From Iningainema tapete BLCC-T55 (GTDB taxonomy: Bacteria; Cyanobacteriota; Cyanobacteriia; Cyanobacteriales; Nostocaceae), in contig NZ_JACXAE010000040.1 of assembly GCF_014698965.1 (NCBI RefSeq), forward strand, positions 1 to 64,000: 64,000 bases of DNA, written 5' to 3'. Below are positions 46,401-54,357 of this stretch, piece after piece (the first letter of the stretch is position 1; the number at the start of each line of letters is the position of its first letter). The translations under genes were made by a program, and so were the position numbers. The notes beneath the pieces were generated by a model. It was not told the DNA's origin and made no database searches. It worked only from the letters and a program-made list of their open reading frames with translations.

Positions 46401-46710
46401 TATAGTGTGAAAGTGGAGAAATATAGAGAGAGTTGCCGTTATACCATTCGTCTCCTGGGGGTTTTCGGAACTTATCTGTAAAATGGTGTGGCTGACTACC
46501 AGTTAAGAGCCACCAGCTGACGATTAGCCAAAACGAAACAGCAAAGAACCACCCCAAACCTAAACTAAAAAGTCCATTTGTGAAAATATAGGAAACGACG
46601 AGAATTGCACACCAAGGTCCTATTTGGTTGGCAGGGATTGGACCGACACTTGCCTGTTTACCTAAAATTTTATTAACACGAATAAAATCTTTTTCTGGAT
46701 CTCGTAGCAT
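43492..46710 (-). CDS. T4SS ATPase, VirB4/TraC-like
   Basis: 1072 aa. Two N-terminal hydrophobic helices (about 27-73) resemble a fused VirB3-like membrane domain. Walker A is ALITGESGSGKSVLGWRFA (about 634-645) and the region PRSLFIGDELSVLL (about 870-880) is Walker B. Later motifs include LLLSQDPDTI and YRITGRITANGVASFQRHLG. VirB4 ATPases power pilus assembly and substrate transfer. The protein is larger than usual VirB4 (about 800 aa) because of its N-terminal membrane part and a long middle domain. It lies after the small membrane protein gene (69-bp gap) and before VirB5. Confidence 0.9.
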   Translation of the reverse strand: MLRDPEKDFIRVNKILGKQASVGPIPANQIGPWCAILVVSYIFTNGLFSLGLGWFFAVSFWLIVSWWLLTGSQPHHFTDKFRKPPGDEWYNGNSLYISPLSHYNRQQALKQHKNSQLFRAKLKPKIVPNQQGGKSKFMPFQDETHICCLVEIKKEGREAAGMLLNNGSQYQLVFGFNTKGLHNLLFQSEVSEFASSIEEGMKDIPNGEKITFCTGCYSDDGDRQKELTQLADNTHLKPISILIRNEQRRLQQLTQKGTRQIWEQIAFCTWTADAQAEQQSRDFLGKVIDGVKNLGDSLLGSISGNTRLYKEQFYTKLFLKGFDEGFIRWELLLNTKMGLEITPCNTAELWQWLWKRFNSGDAPPIPQILTLEETSSGFKLTETKTTQKHTCTVLIEGEEGRSSCPEHRLSHNRVYLNGKGKECGVLTMYESPTGWINTRQQLKWIWEVMSSSYVHDTEAWIEISAGNNFIINDNLARQAKQSKAASTRAITKGQGRDIGAEIKQEESFDAQRRLYKGAKALHCAVAFLVYRNDSLELNNACNVLSNSFGTAKVIRERNIAWDIWLQCLPITWKWLLHSGSLFSERRLTLDTETVTGILPLTVPKDIDKRGVEFVTDRGGKPIFIDLFHDQISRALITGESGSGKSVLGWRFAVEALANNIPVVGMDISSGGNSTFKTAIELLGEQGAYYDISAGSSNLVEPPDLRKFDKPERERRMESWKEFIRKAMVAIALGKVHNPHLAQRVDAIVLKMLDMFLRDPEIIARYNQAFEKGWQSPEWQQIPTLKDLLRFCSKERLDLKSFEELDKQAINQILSQGNALLASRLGKAIGRPSTFSPEPAVKFFALSGLSNEQDAYLMAINAHTACIRNALSHPRSLFIGDELSVLLRRDGFAQIVGELCATGRKDGISVLLLSQDPDTICQCATGSQIMQNMVYRITGRITANGVASFQRHLGYDPNIISRNATEAFLPRAADLYSCWLIERGGRFWRTRFYPGEMMLASIANNQNEREARDRIMAKYPPTLKGKLQGLKHFTQEYIPAVKEGKGFSHIGRESNSNEPEPLKTKTNDQLITR

Positions 46711-46779
46711 GGTGACTTTAACTGTTTAGCTTGAAAAAAACGTGGCAATGTTACGTATGAAGAGGAAGTTGATGACAAT

Positions 46780-47397
46780 TTAAGCTACTGTTCCAGTGCC
46801 ATTGCCAATGAACAAGAACGTAATCACATCAATGGCAATGACTATACCAAAAGCCAAGCCAATTTGAGTGACAATGGGTCGCCAGTCATTACCCTGTTGC
46901 GCCTGGTTGTAAGCGAAAAGTGAAGCTGCAGCAACCAGTAAGAGAAAGACACCTCGAATGACGTTAAATATCAATGCGATAGTGTTTTCGTCAATTGCCG
47001 TACCTCCTCCTGCAGTAGAGCTTTGTGTTGCTAACTGTTTAAAAAAGGCTTCTAAACCGCTGAGGAAAATGGCGTGAGCAGGCATTTCAAAAGTGTTGAG
47101 CAATGCTGTGACAGCGATAATTGCTGTAACAACGTGCCAAAACCGAATTTTGACTCCGATTAGTTTTTCCAGAATGGGTACTGTTCGTGTAATCTGCCAA
47201 AGCCCAAAGAACACAACACTGGAACACCCTAAAACAGTTATTAACAGGGGTTCTTTGAGGATCATGTACACACTGACAACAGCACAGAGCGCAATAAAGA
47301 GCAGGTCAGTCTGATTGATTTTAAGTTTTCGCAAAAATTGGCTGGCTGAATTGCGATGGTTGTATTTTGTTAGTTTGGTTTGGTAATTGCTACGCAT
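46780..47397 (-). CDS. T4SS small membrane protein, possibly VirB2/pilin-related
   Basis: 205 aa with about four membrane segments: LLFIALCAVVSVYMIL, LLITVLGCSSVVFFGLW, VVTAIIAVTALLNTF and two near the C-terminus (FNVIRGVFLLLVAAASLFAY, IGLAFGIVIAIDVITFLFIG). A possible signal-peptidase site lies at MPAHA before the last 110 residues, which, with two helices, have the size and topology of a VirB2-type pilin. The position just upstream of VirB4 fits. Pilin identity is inferred from topology alone. Confidence 0.5.
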   Translation of the reverse strand: MRSNYQTKLTKYNHRNSASQFLRKLKINQTDLLFIALCAVVSVYMILKEPLLITVLGCSSVVFFGLWQITRTVPILEKLIGVKIRFWHVVTAIIAVTALLNTFEMPAHAIFLSGLEAFFKQLATQSSTAGGGTAIDENTIALIFNVIRGVFLLLVAAASLFAYNQAQQGNDWRPIVTQIGLAFGIVIAIDVITFLFIGNGTGTVA

Positions 47398-47416
47398 TTT
47401 TACTCCTTAAGGGTTG

Positions 47417-49714
47417 TTAAGCTTGCAGTTCGTCTTTTTTTTGCTGTTCTTGGCGTTCTAGCTTCGTGACATCTTTGCTGTTCTTAGATGGTTGCGATTT
47501 GACCGCCTGTGGTTCACCGAGCAAACTCTCCATCTCTTTAATGGGGATACGACACTTTCGGATGTCCGGCGGTTGATCGTCCACTAGAACAGCCTCGAAC
47601 ACTTGTTCATCACCTTTGCGCGGGTCAAATCCTTGTAGTATTTTTGACCCCTTTAAAGAGAGAATTTCAAATTCATACTTGGGCTGTTTGTTCTCTTTCC
47701 AGGTGAAGGTAGGCTCCTTCTCTCCGCTGAAGCGTTTGGGGAAGGTTTCAAGAAACTTTTCGACTAAAGCTTGAGCGCTGGCTTTAATCGCATAGTCTTC
47801 TGACGACTGAGGCAGATTGAGTATGTGATTCTTTTCGTCAGGGTTGAGGTTGTCAGAATTAACGACCCATTGTCCATCCTTTTTGGTACCAGCGAACAGT
47901 TCTTGCCCGTTATTACTTTTAAGGGTGAAAGAAAGCTGGTCGTTCTGGCTATCAACGAATAGAGTGCTGCCGCCAGTGAGAGGAATCCCCTCTTGAGGAG
48001 ACTGCTGTGTTACTTGCGCTGTAGCCGCAGCAAAATTTACCAAGGATTCAGCGCAGGCTGCCCTTTGCTGTTGCACTTTCCTTTGCACCACAATTTGTTC
48101 GAGAATGTCTTCTGGATCTTCGGCTTCCCGACTTCCGTTAGAGCCAAATTTATCCTGTGTGCTGGAGAGTTCTTCATCAAAATCTTCATCATCAGGTTCC
48201 AAAACATCGGCGCTGTTATTTACAACAATTGGCTTCTGTTTTGACACCTTAAGTTTTGTAGGTGGCGATGATGCTCGTTCAACTTCCAATTTGGGGACAG
48301 GCACAGCATCTTCTGTTGTGCGAGACTGTGTTTGGGCTGTTGAAACGAGCTTTTCTTCAAGGTCACTCACGATCGCTTCCAGTCGGTCGAGTCGTTGCGA
48401 AAGTTTGTTTAGGTATTTTTCAATCTGGTCAAGTTGTTCGCTGATTGGCGCGTTTTTATCCAGTTGCAGAGGTTGAGACTTGTATTCTGAGTCAAGTTGG
48501 CTCCCTAGCTTGTCGATTTTCTCTCCTACTTGAGCAGCAGCGCTGGCGATGGGGTTGTCTGCTATGGTTTCTGACTGGCGGTTCTCTGGTTTAAGCATAT
48601 CAGCAAAGGGAGCCAATTCTTCTGGCAGTTCCTCAGCTGGCGTACTTTCCACTACTTTGGCAATACGTTTGAAAAGTTTGCCAATCCGGGCATCCTTCTC
48701 TTCTAGGTCTTTAAGAATGTCCTCAAGCCGTTTCTCTTCTTTTTGTTGCTTGATCTGCTCTATAAGGTCATCAAGCATGGCAATGCCTTTTGTTCCTAGT
48801 ACAATCCCCAAGCCTGTCAGCTGACCAGCTAACCCGACTTCATTGATCCCGTTGAGTTCGCCACCAATAGTTGCAGCGTTAGCGCTGAGACGGGAAACTT
48901 CTTCACCCAAATTGTCTGCCAAGTATGAAGCAGAGCTAGATTTTTGGTCGTTTGAGTCTGCTTCAGTTTCCCGGTTTCTACGTTGGGGTTTAGTTACGGT
49001 GCGTGCTGCTGTTTTGTTCTGGTTTTTTGGTTTTGTAGAACGCACCTCGTCATCTTCAAGCAACTCCTCAGGGTCTACATCGTCCTCTGCTTCATCTACT
49101 TGAGGTTGAGCAGTGCGCTTTGCTGCTTTGGAAGCAGGTTTTTGTTGGGAGCGTTTGTTAGATTGTTTGCTGGTTGACCGACGGGGAGTCGCTTCTTCCT
49201 CGTCATCTAATAAGTCTTCTTCTAAGTCATCTAGGTCATTATCTAGATCGAGGTCTTCATCTTCTTCGTCTAAGTCAAGCTCATCTGAATCTTCGGCTTC
49301 TATCCCAAGCATTTCCATCACATTAGATGGAGTGAAGTAGTCTTCATCCTTAGTGGTGGCATCTCCCAGGTTCTTAATTAGGTATTTACCGCTGGTTCTT
49401 TGGTTTGGGTCTTTGGTAAGGTAGAAGCGAAATCCTTTGATTTCGTCGCTACCTGGTTCTGTGCATAATTCTACAGCGATCGCCGCTTTACCCGACTGTT
49501 CGCTATACTCCTCCACAAAATTTTTGAAGTCTTCTAGAGACTCAATGCCTCCTTCTTCTTGCATTGCTGCAATTGCTTTGTCAAGGGTGTTTTCGATGTG
49601 GCGCAGCTTCCTGGTGTCAGTCAGGTTCTGCCATTGTCTTTTCTTAGGAGTAGCTGTCTTAGCCATTTTTTCAATTCCCTTTTGTTTTTGAGACTTTTTG
49701 GGATGGAAGGGCAT
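47417..49714 (-). CDS. large acidic coiled-coil protein of the mobilization/T4SS operon
   Basis: 765 aa in the track; ATG at residue 17 (MAKTATPKKR) is a likely alternative start. The N-terminal 130 aa are globular (IESLEDFKNFVEEYSEQSGK, GFRFYLTKDPNQRTSGKYLI). About 135-175 are almost entirely Asp/Glu/Leu, then a basic Ser/Lys/Arg stretch. Coiled-coil heptads occur at about 310-370 and 425-460 (EQLDQIEKYLNKLSQRLDRL). The C-terminal 180 aa are globular (LFVDSQNDQLSFTLKS, YEFEILSLKGSKILQG). No HUH relaxase motif exists and His is rare. It sits where a relaxase is often found, between MobC and the T4SS genes, and may be a relaxosome or coupling accessory protein. Family not recognised. Confidence 0.7.
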   Translation of the reverse strand: MPFHPKKSQKQKGIEKMAKTATPKKRQWQNLTDTRKLRHIENTLDKAIAAMQEEGGIESLEDFKNFVEEYSEQSGKAAIAVELCTEPGSDEIKGFRFYLTKDPNQRTSGKYLIKNLGDATTKDEDYFTPSNVMEMLGIEAEDSDELDLDEEDEDLDLDNDLDDLEEDLLDDEEEATPRRSTSKQSNKRSQQKPASKAAKRTAQPQVDEAEDDVDPEELLEDDEVRSTKPKNQNKTAARTVTKPQRRNRETEADSNDQKSSSASYLADNLGEEVSRLSANAATIGGELNGINEVGLAGQLTGLGIVLGTKGIAMLDDLIEQIKQQKEEKRLEDILKDLEEKDARIGKLFKRIAKVVESTPAEELPEELAPFADMLKPENRQSETIADNPIASAAAQVGEKIDKLGSQLDSEYKSQPLQLDKNAPISEQLDQIEKYLNKLSQRLDRLEAIVSDLEEKLVSTAQTQSRTTEDAVPVPKLEVERASSPPTKLKVSKQKPIVVNNSADVLEPDDEDFDEELSSTQDKFGSNGSREAEDPEDILEQIVVQRKVQQQRAACAESLVNFAAATAQVTQQSPQEGIPLTGGSTLFVDSQNDQLSFTLKSNNGQELFAGTKKDGQWVVNSDNLNPDEKNHILNLPQSSEDYAIKASAQALVEKFLETFPKRFSGEKEPTFTWKENKQPKYEFEILSLKGSKILQGFDPRKGDEQVFEAVLVDDQPPDIRKCRIPIKEMESLLGEPQAVKSQPSKNSKDVTKLERQEQQKKDELQA

Positions 49715-49737
49715 TCCAGGTTTAATCCCGGAGAGCG

Positions 49738-50151
49738 CTATCCCATACCTCCGCAGCTATCCTGCTGTTCAATTCTTTGTTGAAGAACCTTGCCTTTCAA
49801 CTCCAAGTGGTACTCGGCTAACTGCCTGCCGAACTCCCGCAATATTTCATAGTTTTGTTTGGGCATTTGTCCAGCTGCTAACGCTCTTTGGGCGAACAGG
49901 GCGAGGGAGTGCAGATGTGCGCTCATGCGCCGTAGTTCACGCGCTACCTCTTGATTAATTTCTGGCATCTCAGGACGAGGAGCAAACTCGAAAGCACGTT
50001 TGCGCAGATAATCAGATAAAGTTTTCTCGCCTGACTGCGCTGTTCGCTTTGCCAAATCCTCCTTTTCAACTTGGGTAACCCGCATTCGGACGACTTGTGT
50101 CCGATAGCAAGAATTTTGCGATTGCTCTTGTCTCTGTGTATTTTTTTGCAT
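49738..50151 (-). CDS. MobC-like relaxosome accessory protein
   Basis: 137 aa. The N-terminal region RVTQVEKEDLAKRTAQSGEK and TLSDYLRKRAFEF is the ribbon-helix-helix pattern of MobC/TraJ-like proteins, followed by helical INQEVARELRRMSAHLHSLA and a C-terminal helix. Such proteins bind oriT and help the relaxase to nick. It is the first gene of the leftward transfer operon, with a 23-bp gap to the 765-aa gene. The direct repeats at 50445-50488 lie upstream and are candidate binding sites. No relaxase gene is adjacent, which is unusual. Confidence 0.75.
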   Translation of the reverse strand: MQKNTQRQEQSQNSCYRTQVVRMRVTQVEKEDLAKRTAQSGEKTLSDYLRKRAFEFAPRPEMPEINQEVARELRRMSAHLHSLALFAQRALAAGQMPKQNYEILREFGRQLAEYHLELKGKVLQQRIEQQDSCGGMG

Positions 50152-50818
50152 TGTGTTTGAAAAACTACTTTTATTTAAAGTATTTGTACACTGTTAACAA
50201 CAAATCAATTGAGTAAAAATACTAGATAAAAATCAGGGGGGTTTGTTAAAAACTTCATAAATATCTTGAAATTATAAAGTTATTTTAAATCTAGATTTTT
50301 ACATCAATTTTGTTGTCTTTTTAGCTGCTTTTGCTATTACTAATTTCTCAAATGAAGTAGAAAAATTGGGTATTTCTCTGGCTGGATATTCTGTATACCT
50401 AAAGCTAGATGATCAGGCAAATAAGGTTTATAAAGGTTTCTGTCCGATTAAATTACGACTGGGATGCGATTAAATTACGACTTGCATCCGCCTCGGTGTT
50501 TTTCCAGAAAAATTTTTATTTAAAAGTTGAATTAGTTCCGAATTAATTACGCCTTAAATACGTCTTTTTGCTGAAGGAGTTTCTGTAATGAGATGTTTAT
50601 AGTGGATTTATTAATTAGGAATTCTCTGGTTTTCTATGCAAAAGATAAAATTAAAAGTAGTAAATAGCACTGAACATGGCGGAAGAAGGCGATAGTGTTC
50701 GCGTCCCTTGCGCGTGGGCGTGCGATTGAGAAGAGAAGAAAAGCGCTACAGCATAGTGGCAGATTGCTGTAGCTTCCATGCAGATAAGAAAGAAATACAG
50801 TAAAACGGTAGGAGTATA
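50152..50818. other. AT-rich intergenic region, candidate oriT/promoter zone
   Basis: The 667-bp region between the divergent MobC-like gene and a + strand gene. It holds two 22-bp-spaced direct repeats, long AT-rich tracts and a GC-rich TTCGCGTCCCTTGCGCG stretch near 50700. No gene was recognised. It is the natural place for oriT and operon promoters, but no nic consensus could be identified. Confidence 0.5.
50445..50488. repeat. two direct repeats, 22-bp period
   Basis: CGATTAAATTACGACT occurs at 50445-50460 and 50467-50482, each followed by a related hexamer (GGGATG, TGCATC). A looser match, GAATTAATTACGCC, lies near 50540. The helical phasing and position upstream of mobC suggest protein-binding sites. 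Confidence 0.6.
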
Positions 50819-51196
50819 ATGATGAGCGAGGAAATTACACTTCATCTTAAAATACGAGTTCCTGTCGATTCCCCAGACAGTAAGCTGCTCAGTTTCTTGA
50901 AAGATAGCCGTACCTCAGCAACTCGGATGGTGTTAGAAGCAGTTCGTGCTTACTGGCTGCCCGTAGCTTGTGTTGGCAATAAACATCCTGAACGAACCAA
51001 GGCGATCGCTCACGAGTGTTTACGAACTTTGCAAATTCAGGAACGATATATTAGCACAGTATGCGAACTGGAAAGTTCCCAGGCATCTGTACCTGTTCAT
51101 TCCGATGTATCGCGTTCCAACCAGGAGTACCAAACCGAGAAGGGCGCTTGTAGTGAGCAACAGACTTTTTCCTCTCAGGAACCTCATTCATCTTGA
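50819..51196 (+). CDS. hypothetical plasmid protein
   Basis: 125 aa; a start three bases later (50822) gives better spacing to the GGAG ribosome site. The first 55 residues (ITLHLKIRVPVDSPDSKLLS, ATRMVLEAVRAYWLP) look like a small alpha/beta DNA-binding or RHH-like fold, common in cyanobacterial plasmid proteins. The tail is Ser/Gln-rich and probably disordered. It is divergent from the transfer operon and may regulate it. No named family recognised. Confidence 0.55.
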   Translation: MMSEEITLHLKIRVPVDSPDSKLLSFLKDSRTSATRMVLEAVRAYWLPVACVGNKHPERTKAIAHECLRTLQIQERYISTVCELESSQASVPVHSDVSRSNQEYQTEKGACSEQQTFSSQEPHSS

Positions 51197-51513
51197 ATGG
51201 TCTAAGGATGCCTGAGCGGAATCGAATTAAGTAGGTGTGAGGATTATAACATAATTGTGTTCCTGTCAAATAGTGGGCAGGAACGCTTTCTCTAATTTCT
51301 TAATTTACATAAATATAAAGATATTGTTATAAAAGCTCTTTATGACTTGACATAAAAAGATAAATAGTAATAATAAGAGCTACTTATTAGAGTAGGCGTG
51401 ATTGTCATAGGGTGTTGATTCTTTGAAGGATGGAGAAGTTAGCGATCGCCCCTGTGCAGTTCACACACCTACAAAATGGTATTATTTGAAATGAACTAGC
51501 TTTTATTAAATTT
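51197..51513. other. intergenic region, no gene seen
   Basis: AT-rich, with one HIP1 site near 51443 and a promoter-like element at 51347-51376. Nothing else was recognised. Confidence 0.5.
51347..51376 (+). promoter_or_regulatory. sigma70-like promoter candidate
   Basis: TTGACA (51347-51352) and TAATAA (51371-51376) are separated by 18 bp, upstream of the gene pair starting at 51514. The -35 is perfect; the -10 is weak and the leader would be about 130 nt. Confidence 0.4.
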
Positions 51514-51852
51514 ATGGATATAGATAAAGCCAAAGGGCGAATAATTTGGTGGCTTAAAAACGAATATATCGAATTTGATGAATCTGATTGTCAAGTCGAA
51601 TTGATGGAAAAGGTTAACAGTAAATATAAAGTTAAGATGATTGTGAACCATAGTGGTTCTGAATGGGTAGAAGCAACTTTAGCTGAAGATGGGTATTTTG
51701 ACAAGTATCAACTTTTTAGAAGAAATGAAGACGGCACACCTGTAGGATTAATATATTGCCCCCGACAAGTTAGCCAAAAAGAAGAATTGTTGTACTCAGG
51801 CTATTACAACTGGGAAACCCGGACTTGGAGTAGAAACAGCTATGACGCATAA
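51514..51852 (+). CDS. small hypothetical protein, candidate toxin of a TA-like pair
   Basis: 112 aa: MDIDKAKGRIIWWLKNEY, then EWVEATLAEDGYFDKYQLFR and a Trp/Arg-rich end. No catalytic motif or family is recognised. It overlaps the downstream XRE-type gene by 11 bp (ATGACGCATAA), which implies coupled expression. A small protein followed by a small HTH protein is the layout of HigBA-like toxin-antitoxin loci, but this protein does not look like RelE/HigB. The role is therefore open. Confidence 0.55.
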   Translation: MDIDKAKGRIIWWLKNEYIEFDESDCQVELMEKVNSKYKVKMIVNHSGSEWVEATLAEDGYFDKYQLFRRNEDGTPVGLIYCPRQVSQKEELLYSGYYNWETRTWSRNSYDA

Positions 51853-52192
51853 TCCCCACAGAGGCAGCGATGCTTTAGAATTCCTCAAATCAATTATCCC
51901 CGATACGCCCGAAAATCGTATAATCCAACAACAAGAGGCGATGCGAATTGAGCTAACTCAAGTTTTAAGAGATGCGCGTAAGATAAGTGGAAAAACTCAT
52001 GTCGAGATTGCATCTATTCTAGGGAAAGATCCTGAGTGGGTGAGACAGGCAGAAAATTGCAATTATCATCACACTTGGGATGAATTTATTGCCTATTTAT
52101 ATGCTGTAGGCGCAAACTTTGAACTGACTGTTACTGTGGGCAAACAGCAAATCAAACTTGATACAGACACTTTAAAAAAAATATCGGATTGA
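51842..52192 (+). CDS. XRE/HigA-like HTH protein
   Basis: 116 aa. HTH region: LTQVLRDARKISGKTHVEI followed by ASILGKDPEWVRQAE, then a helix (DEFIAYLYAVGANFELTV) and a short beta strand end (KQQIKLDT). This resembles small XRE-type antitoxins and regulators in which the HTH is followed by a beta-strand dimer region. It starts inside the stop of the preceding gene. It probably represses the operon promoter. Confidence 0.65.
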   Translation: MTHNPHRGSDALEFLKSIIPDTPENRIIQQQEAMRIELTQVLRDARKISGKTHVEIASILGKDPEWVRQAENCNYHHTWDEFIAYLYAVGANFELTVTVGKQQIKLDTDTLKKISD

Positions 52193-52346
52193 TATTCTCC
52201 CAAGACTTTTGCAATCCCCTTTGTACGACAAGCGCGCATGTTATCGCCAACCTTGCTCCCGAACATACTTGAACGTAGACGGTAAATCCTTGGTTACTGA
52301 TAATATTGTAACGGTTTTTGATTTGCGGCATTACGGGAGAAAAGTT

Positions 52347-52802
52347 ATGAGCGTAACTTACATGGGGGGCTGTCAATGTGGACAAATCCGTTATGAAATC
52401 CGTGCTGAACCATTAACCCTCTACCTGTGCCATTGCAAGGAGTGCCAAAAACAATCGTCCAGCGCGTTTGGCATGTCTCTTACTGTACCACGAGATGCTG
52501 TTGTCATTGTTGAAGGACAGCCCAAAACTTGGACTCGTGGAGCCGATAGTGGACGTGAGGTAACTTGCTTGTTCTGCGATAACTGCGGAACGCGATTGTT
52601 TCATGAGCGGAGCTACAATCAACAAACCATTAACGTCAAAGCCGGAACGTTGGATGATACAAGTTGGTTGCGCCCTGTGGGCAACCTTTGGACACGCAGC
52701 GCTCAACCTTGGGTGATGATTTCCGACTCTATGCTTAATTATGAGGGACAGCCAGATGATGTGCGTCCTTTGTGGGAAAGATGGACACAACAGCATTCGT
52801 GA
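52347..52802 (+). CDS. GFA-family (CENP-V/GFA domain) zinc protein
   Basis: 151 aa from ATG 52347 (MSVTYMGGCQCGQ); the track start at 52209 lies in unrelated sequence, and GGGAG 10 bp before the chosen ATG supports it. Motifs: GGCQCGQIRYE, LCHCKECQKQS, LFCDNCGTRLF, the paired CxC and CxxC zinc ligands of glutathione-dependent formaldehyde-activating (GFA)-like enzymes. Family members add glutathione to aldehydes or have related thiol chemistry; the substrate here is unknown. It appears as a single cargo gene. Confidence 0.9.
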   Translation: MSVTYMGGCQCGQIRYEIRAEPLTLYLCHCKECQKQSSSAFGMSLTVPRDAVVIVEGQPKTWTRGADSGREVTCLFCDNCGTRLFHERSYNQQTINVKAGTLDDTSWLRPVGNLWTRSAQPWVMISDSMLNYEGQPDDVRPLWERWTQQHS

Positions 52803-52901
52803 ACTGCTGTTCGGGTGACAATTTTGTCAGTAGTCGAGCTTAAAATGAGCATGGTGGACTGAATTTGACAATTAATGGTTGTCATCTGAGGTTGATTTCT
52901 C

Positions 52902-53429
52902 ATGCAAAAGTTAAGATTTGTGACTCAACGACTGGAATTAGTCGCCCTCTACCCAGAATTGGCAAGGGCTGCAGTAGATAATAGGATTCAGCTTGCCCAA
53001 TTGCTAAATGCCAAAGTACCAGAAGAATTTCCCCCGGAAATTATGGCGGATGTTATGGAAATATTTGCTCAGAAACTTGAAGCCGATCCAGGATTGGTGG
53101 GATGGTGGGGATGGTATCTGGTGTTGAACGAACTCGATCTTGAGCGGGTACTGATTGGTTGTGCAGGTTTTAATGGCTACCCGGATGCGGAGGGCAATCT
53201 TTTACTGGGCTATAGCGTGCTGGATGTCTACCAGGGTAAAGGTTATGCCAGCGAAGCTGTTGGAGGATTACTACATTGGGCGTTTGAGCAACCGCAGGTG
53301 ATGGGTGTGATGGCAGAAACTTTCCCCAACCATATTGCATCAATTCGGGTAATGGAGAAAAATAGTATGGTGTTGCTGGGTGAAGGTAGTGATTCGGGAA
53401 CGGTGAGGTATGGGATTGGACGTTCTTAG
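52902..53429 (+). CDS. GNAT-family N-acetyltransferase
   Basis: 175 aa. The acetyl-CoA-binding signature appears around LLGYSVLDVYQGKGYASEAV, followed by GLLHWAFEQPQVMGVMAET and FPNHIASIRVMEKNSMVLLG, typical of RimJ/RimL-like GNAT enzymes that modify amino groups of proteins or small molecules. The start MQKLRFVTQRLELVALYPE is the usual family N-terminus. It lies 99 bp after the GFA gene on the same strand. The substrate cannot be predicted. Confidence 0.88.
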   Translation: MQKLRFVTQRLELVALYPELARAAVDNRIQLAQLLNAKVPEEFPPEIMADVMEIFAQKLEADPGLVGWWGWYLVLNELDLERVLIGCAGFNGYPDAEGNLLLGYSVLDVYQGKGYASEAVGGLLHWAFEQPQVMGVMAETFPNHIASIRVMEKNSMVLLGEGSDSGTVRYGIGRS

Positions 53430-53572
53430 GATGAGCGATCGCTCCTGCTTAGTTCACAATTAGCGATTAACTCTGTTTGGCAAAAATGGGTGTTGATTTT
53501 AGAGCCTGTACCGAAAGTGACAGGGTAATATTGCATTCATTGGGTAGGTAGCGCTACCTAAAAAACCTGAGC

Positions 53573-53704
53573 TTATTTGCCTGCCTCAATAATTTCAATG
53601 ATTTGTAAACAAACCTGAGAACCAAGCAGTATAAGCATTATTGACACTGCATAAGTAATTGTTAGGAATTGGAGTGCTGTCTCAAAAGAAATAAAGTGGT
53701 TCAT
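53573..53704 (-). CDS. very small membrane protein
   Basis: 43 aa, too short for the track: MNHFISFETALQFL then a hydrophobic helix TITYAVSIMLILLGSQVC and a short tail QIIEIIEAGK. AGGAG lies six bases before the ATG, good for translation. One predicted membrane span; it could be a type I toxin-like or regulatory peptide. No family is recognised. The codon pattern and ribosome site are the only support. Confidence 0.5.
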   Translation of the reverse strand: MNHFISFETALQFLTITYAVSIMLILLGSQVCLQIIEIIEAGK

Positions 53705-53937
53705 TTTCTACTCCTAAAAATCAAGTTAATGTAAAACTTGTCTACTTTTTCAATAGGGATTGCTAACATCAACTTATGCAGATGCCTTAATTGACTGTAG
53801 CTTGTCAGGATAACGGATTCGGTGGTATGGATAGAACAAGCGTCATGTGAGCAACTAAGCAGTGAAACTTGGAAGTTTGACGCTGTGGGTGGATAGCAGT
53901 ACTCAGTTGGATTATAAAAGATGTTAAAGGAGAAAGT

Positions 53938-54357
53938 ATGAGCAACGACCCAAAACATCTTCATAATCTTTCTGAATGGGTGTTATTTACAGATGCGTCA
54001 ACACAACCACTCACTGTAAAAAGTTTTCTTAGTAAAGTCAGGACTGCTGATCGACCTTTTATTAGAATCTATGTTTATCCTCGTAAAAAATATCGATATT
54101 GCGTAGAATGTGATTTACTAGAAGGGCTTAAAGTAGGTAATAACATTGGCTTTACCGAGTTAGGAATTACTAAAGTTGAGCAAATTATGACTTGTTTTCC
54201 CCATAAAACCCAAGTCCTTTTTCGTGCTGGCAATTGTTATGTATATGCCCGTTACCTAAACTTGGAAGATGCAATCTGTGTGGCTAACTCGCTTGCCGCG
54301 CTAGCTGAGGTAGGAGGTATGTGGGACAGTCGGGATAATATACCCGGCTATCGGTAG
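53938..54357 (+). CDS. hypothetical protein
   Basis: 139 aa. A clear ribosome site (AAAGGAGAAAGT) lies directly before the ATG. The sequence alternates beta strands and helices (RPFIRIYVYPRKKYRYCVEC, ILARYLNLEDA-like segment, ANSLAALAEVGGMWD). No catalytic motif or family recognised. It stands alone between the divergent small membrane gene and decayed sequence. Confidence 0.55.
   Translation: MSNDPKHLHNLSEWVLFTDASTQPLTVKSFLSKVRTADRPFIRIYVYPRKKYRYCVECDLLEGLKVGNNIGFTELGITKVEQIMTCFPHKTQVLFRAGNCYVYARYLNLEDAICVANSLAALAEVGGMWDSRDNIPGYR

Noticed and set aside
48105-49691. Ser-rich + strand ORFs opposite the 765-aa gene
   Set aside because: Shadows of Asp/Glu/Lys-rich codons on the other strand.
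47417-49714. 765-aa protein as a relaxase
   Set aside because: No HUH or catalytic Tyr context and very few His residues; only its position is relaxase-like.
53701-53964. 87-aa minus-strand ORF
   Set aside because: It overlaps the ribosome site and start of the + strand gene at 53938 and has no protein-like features; the small gene at 53573-53704 is better supported.
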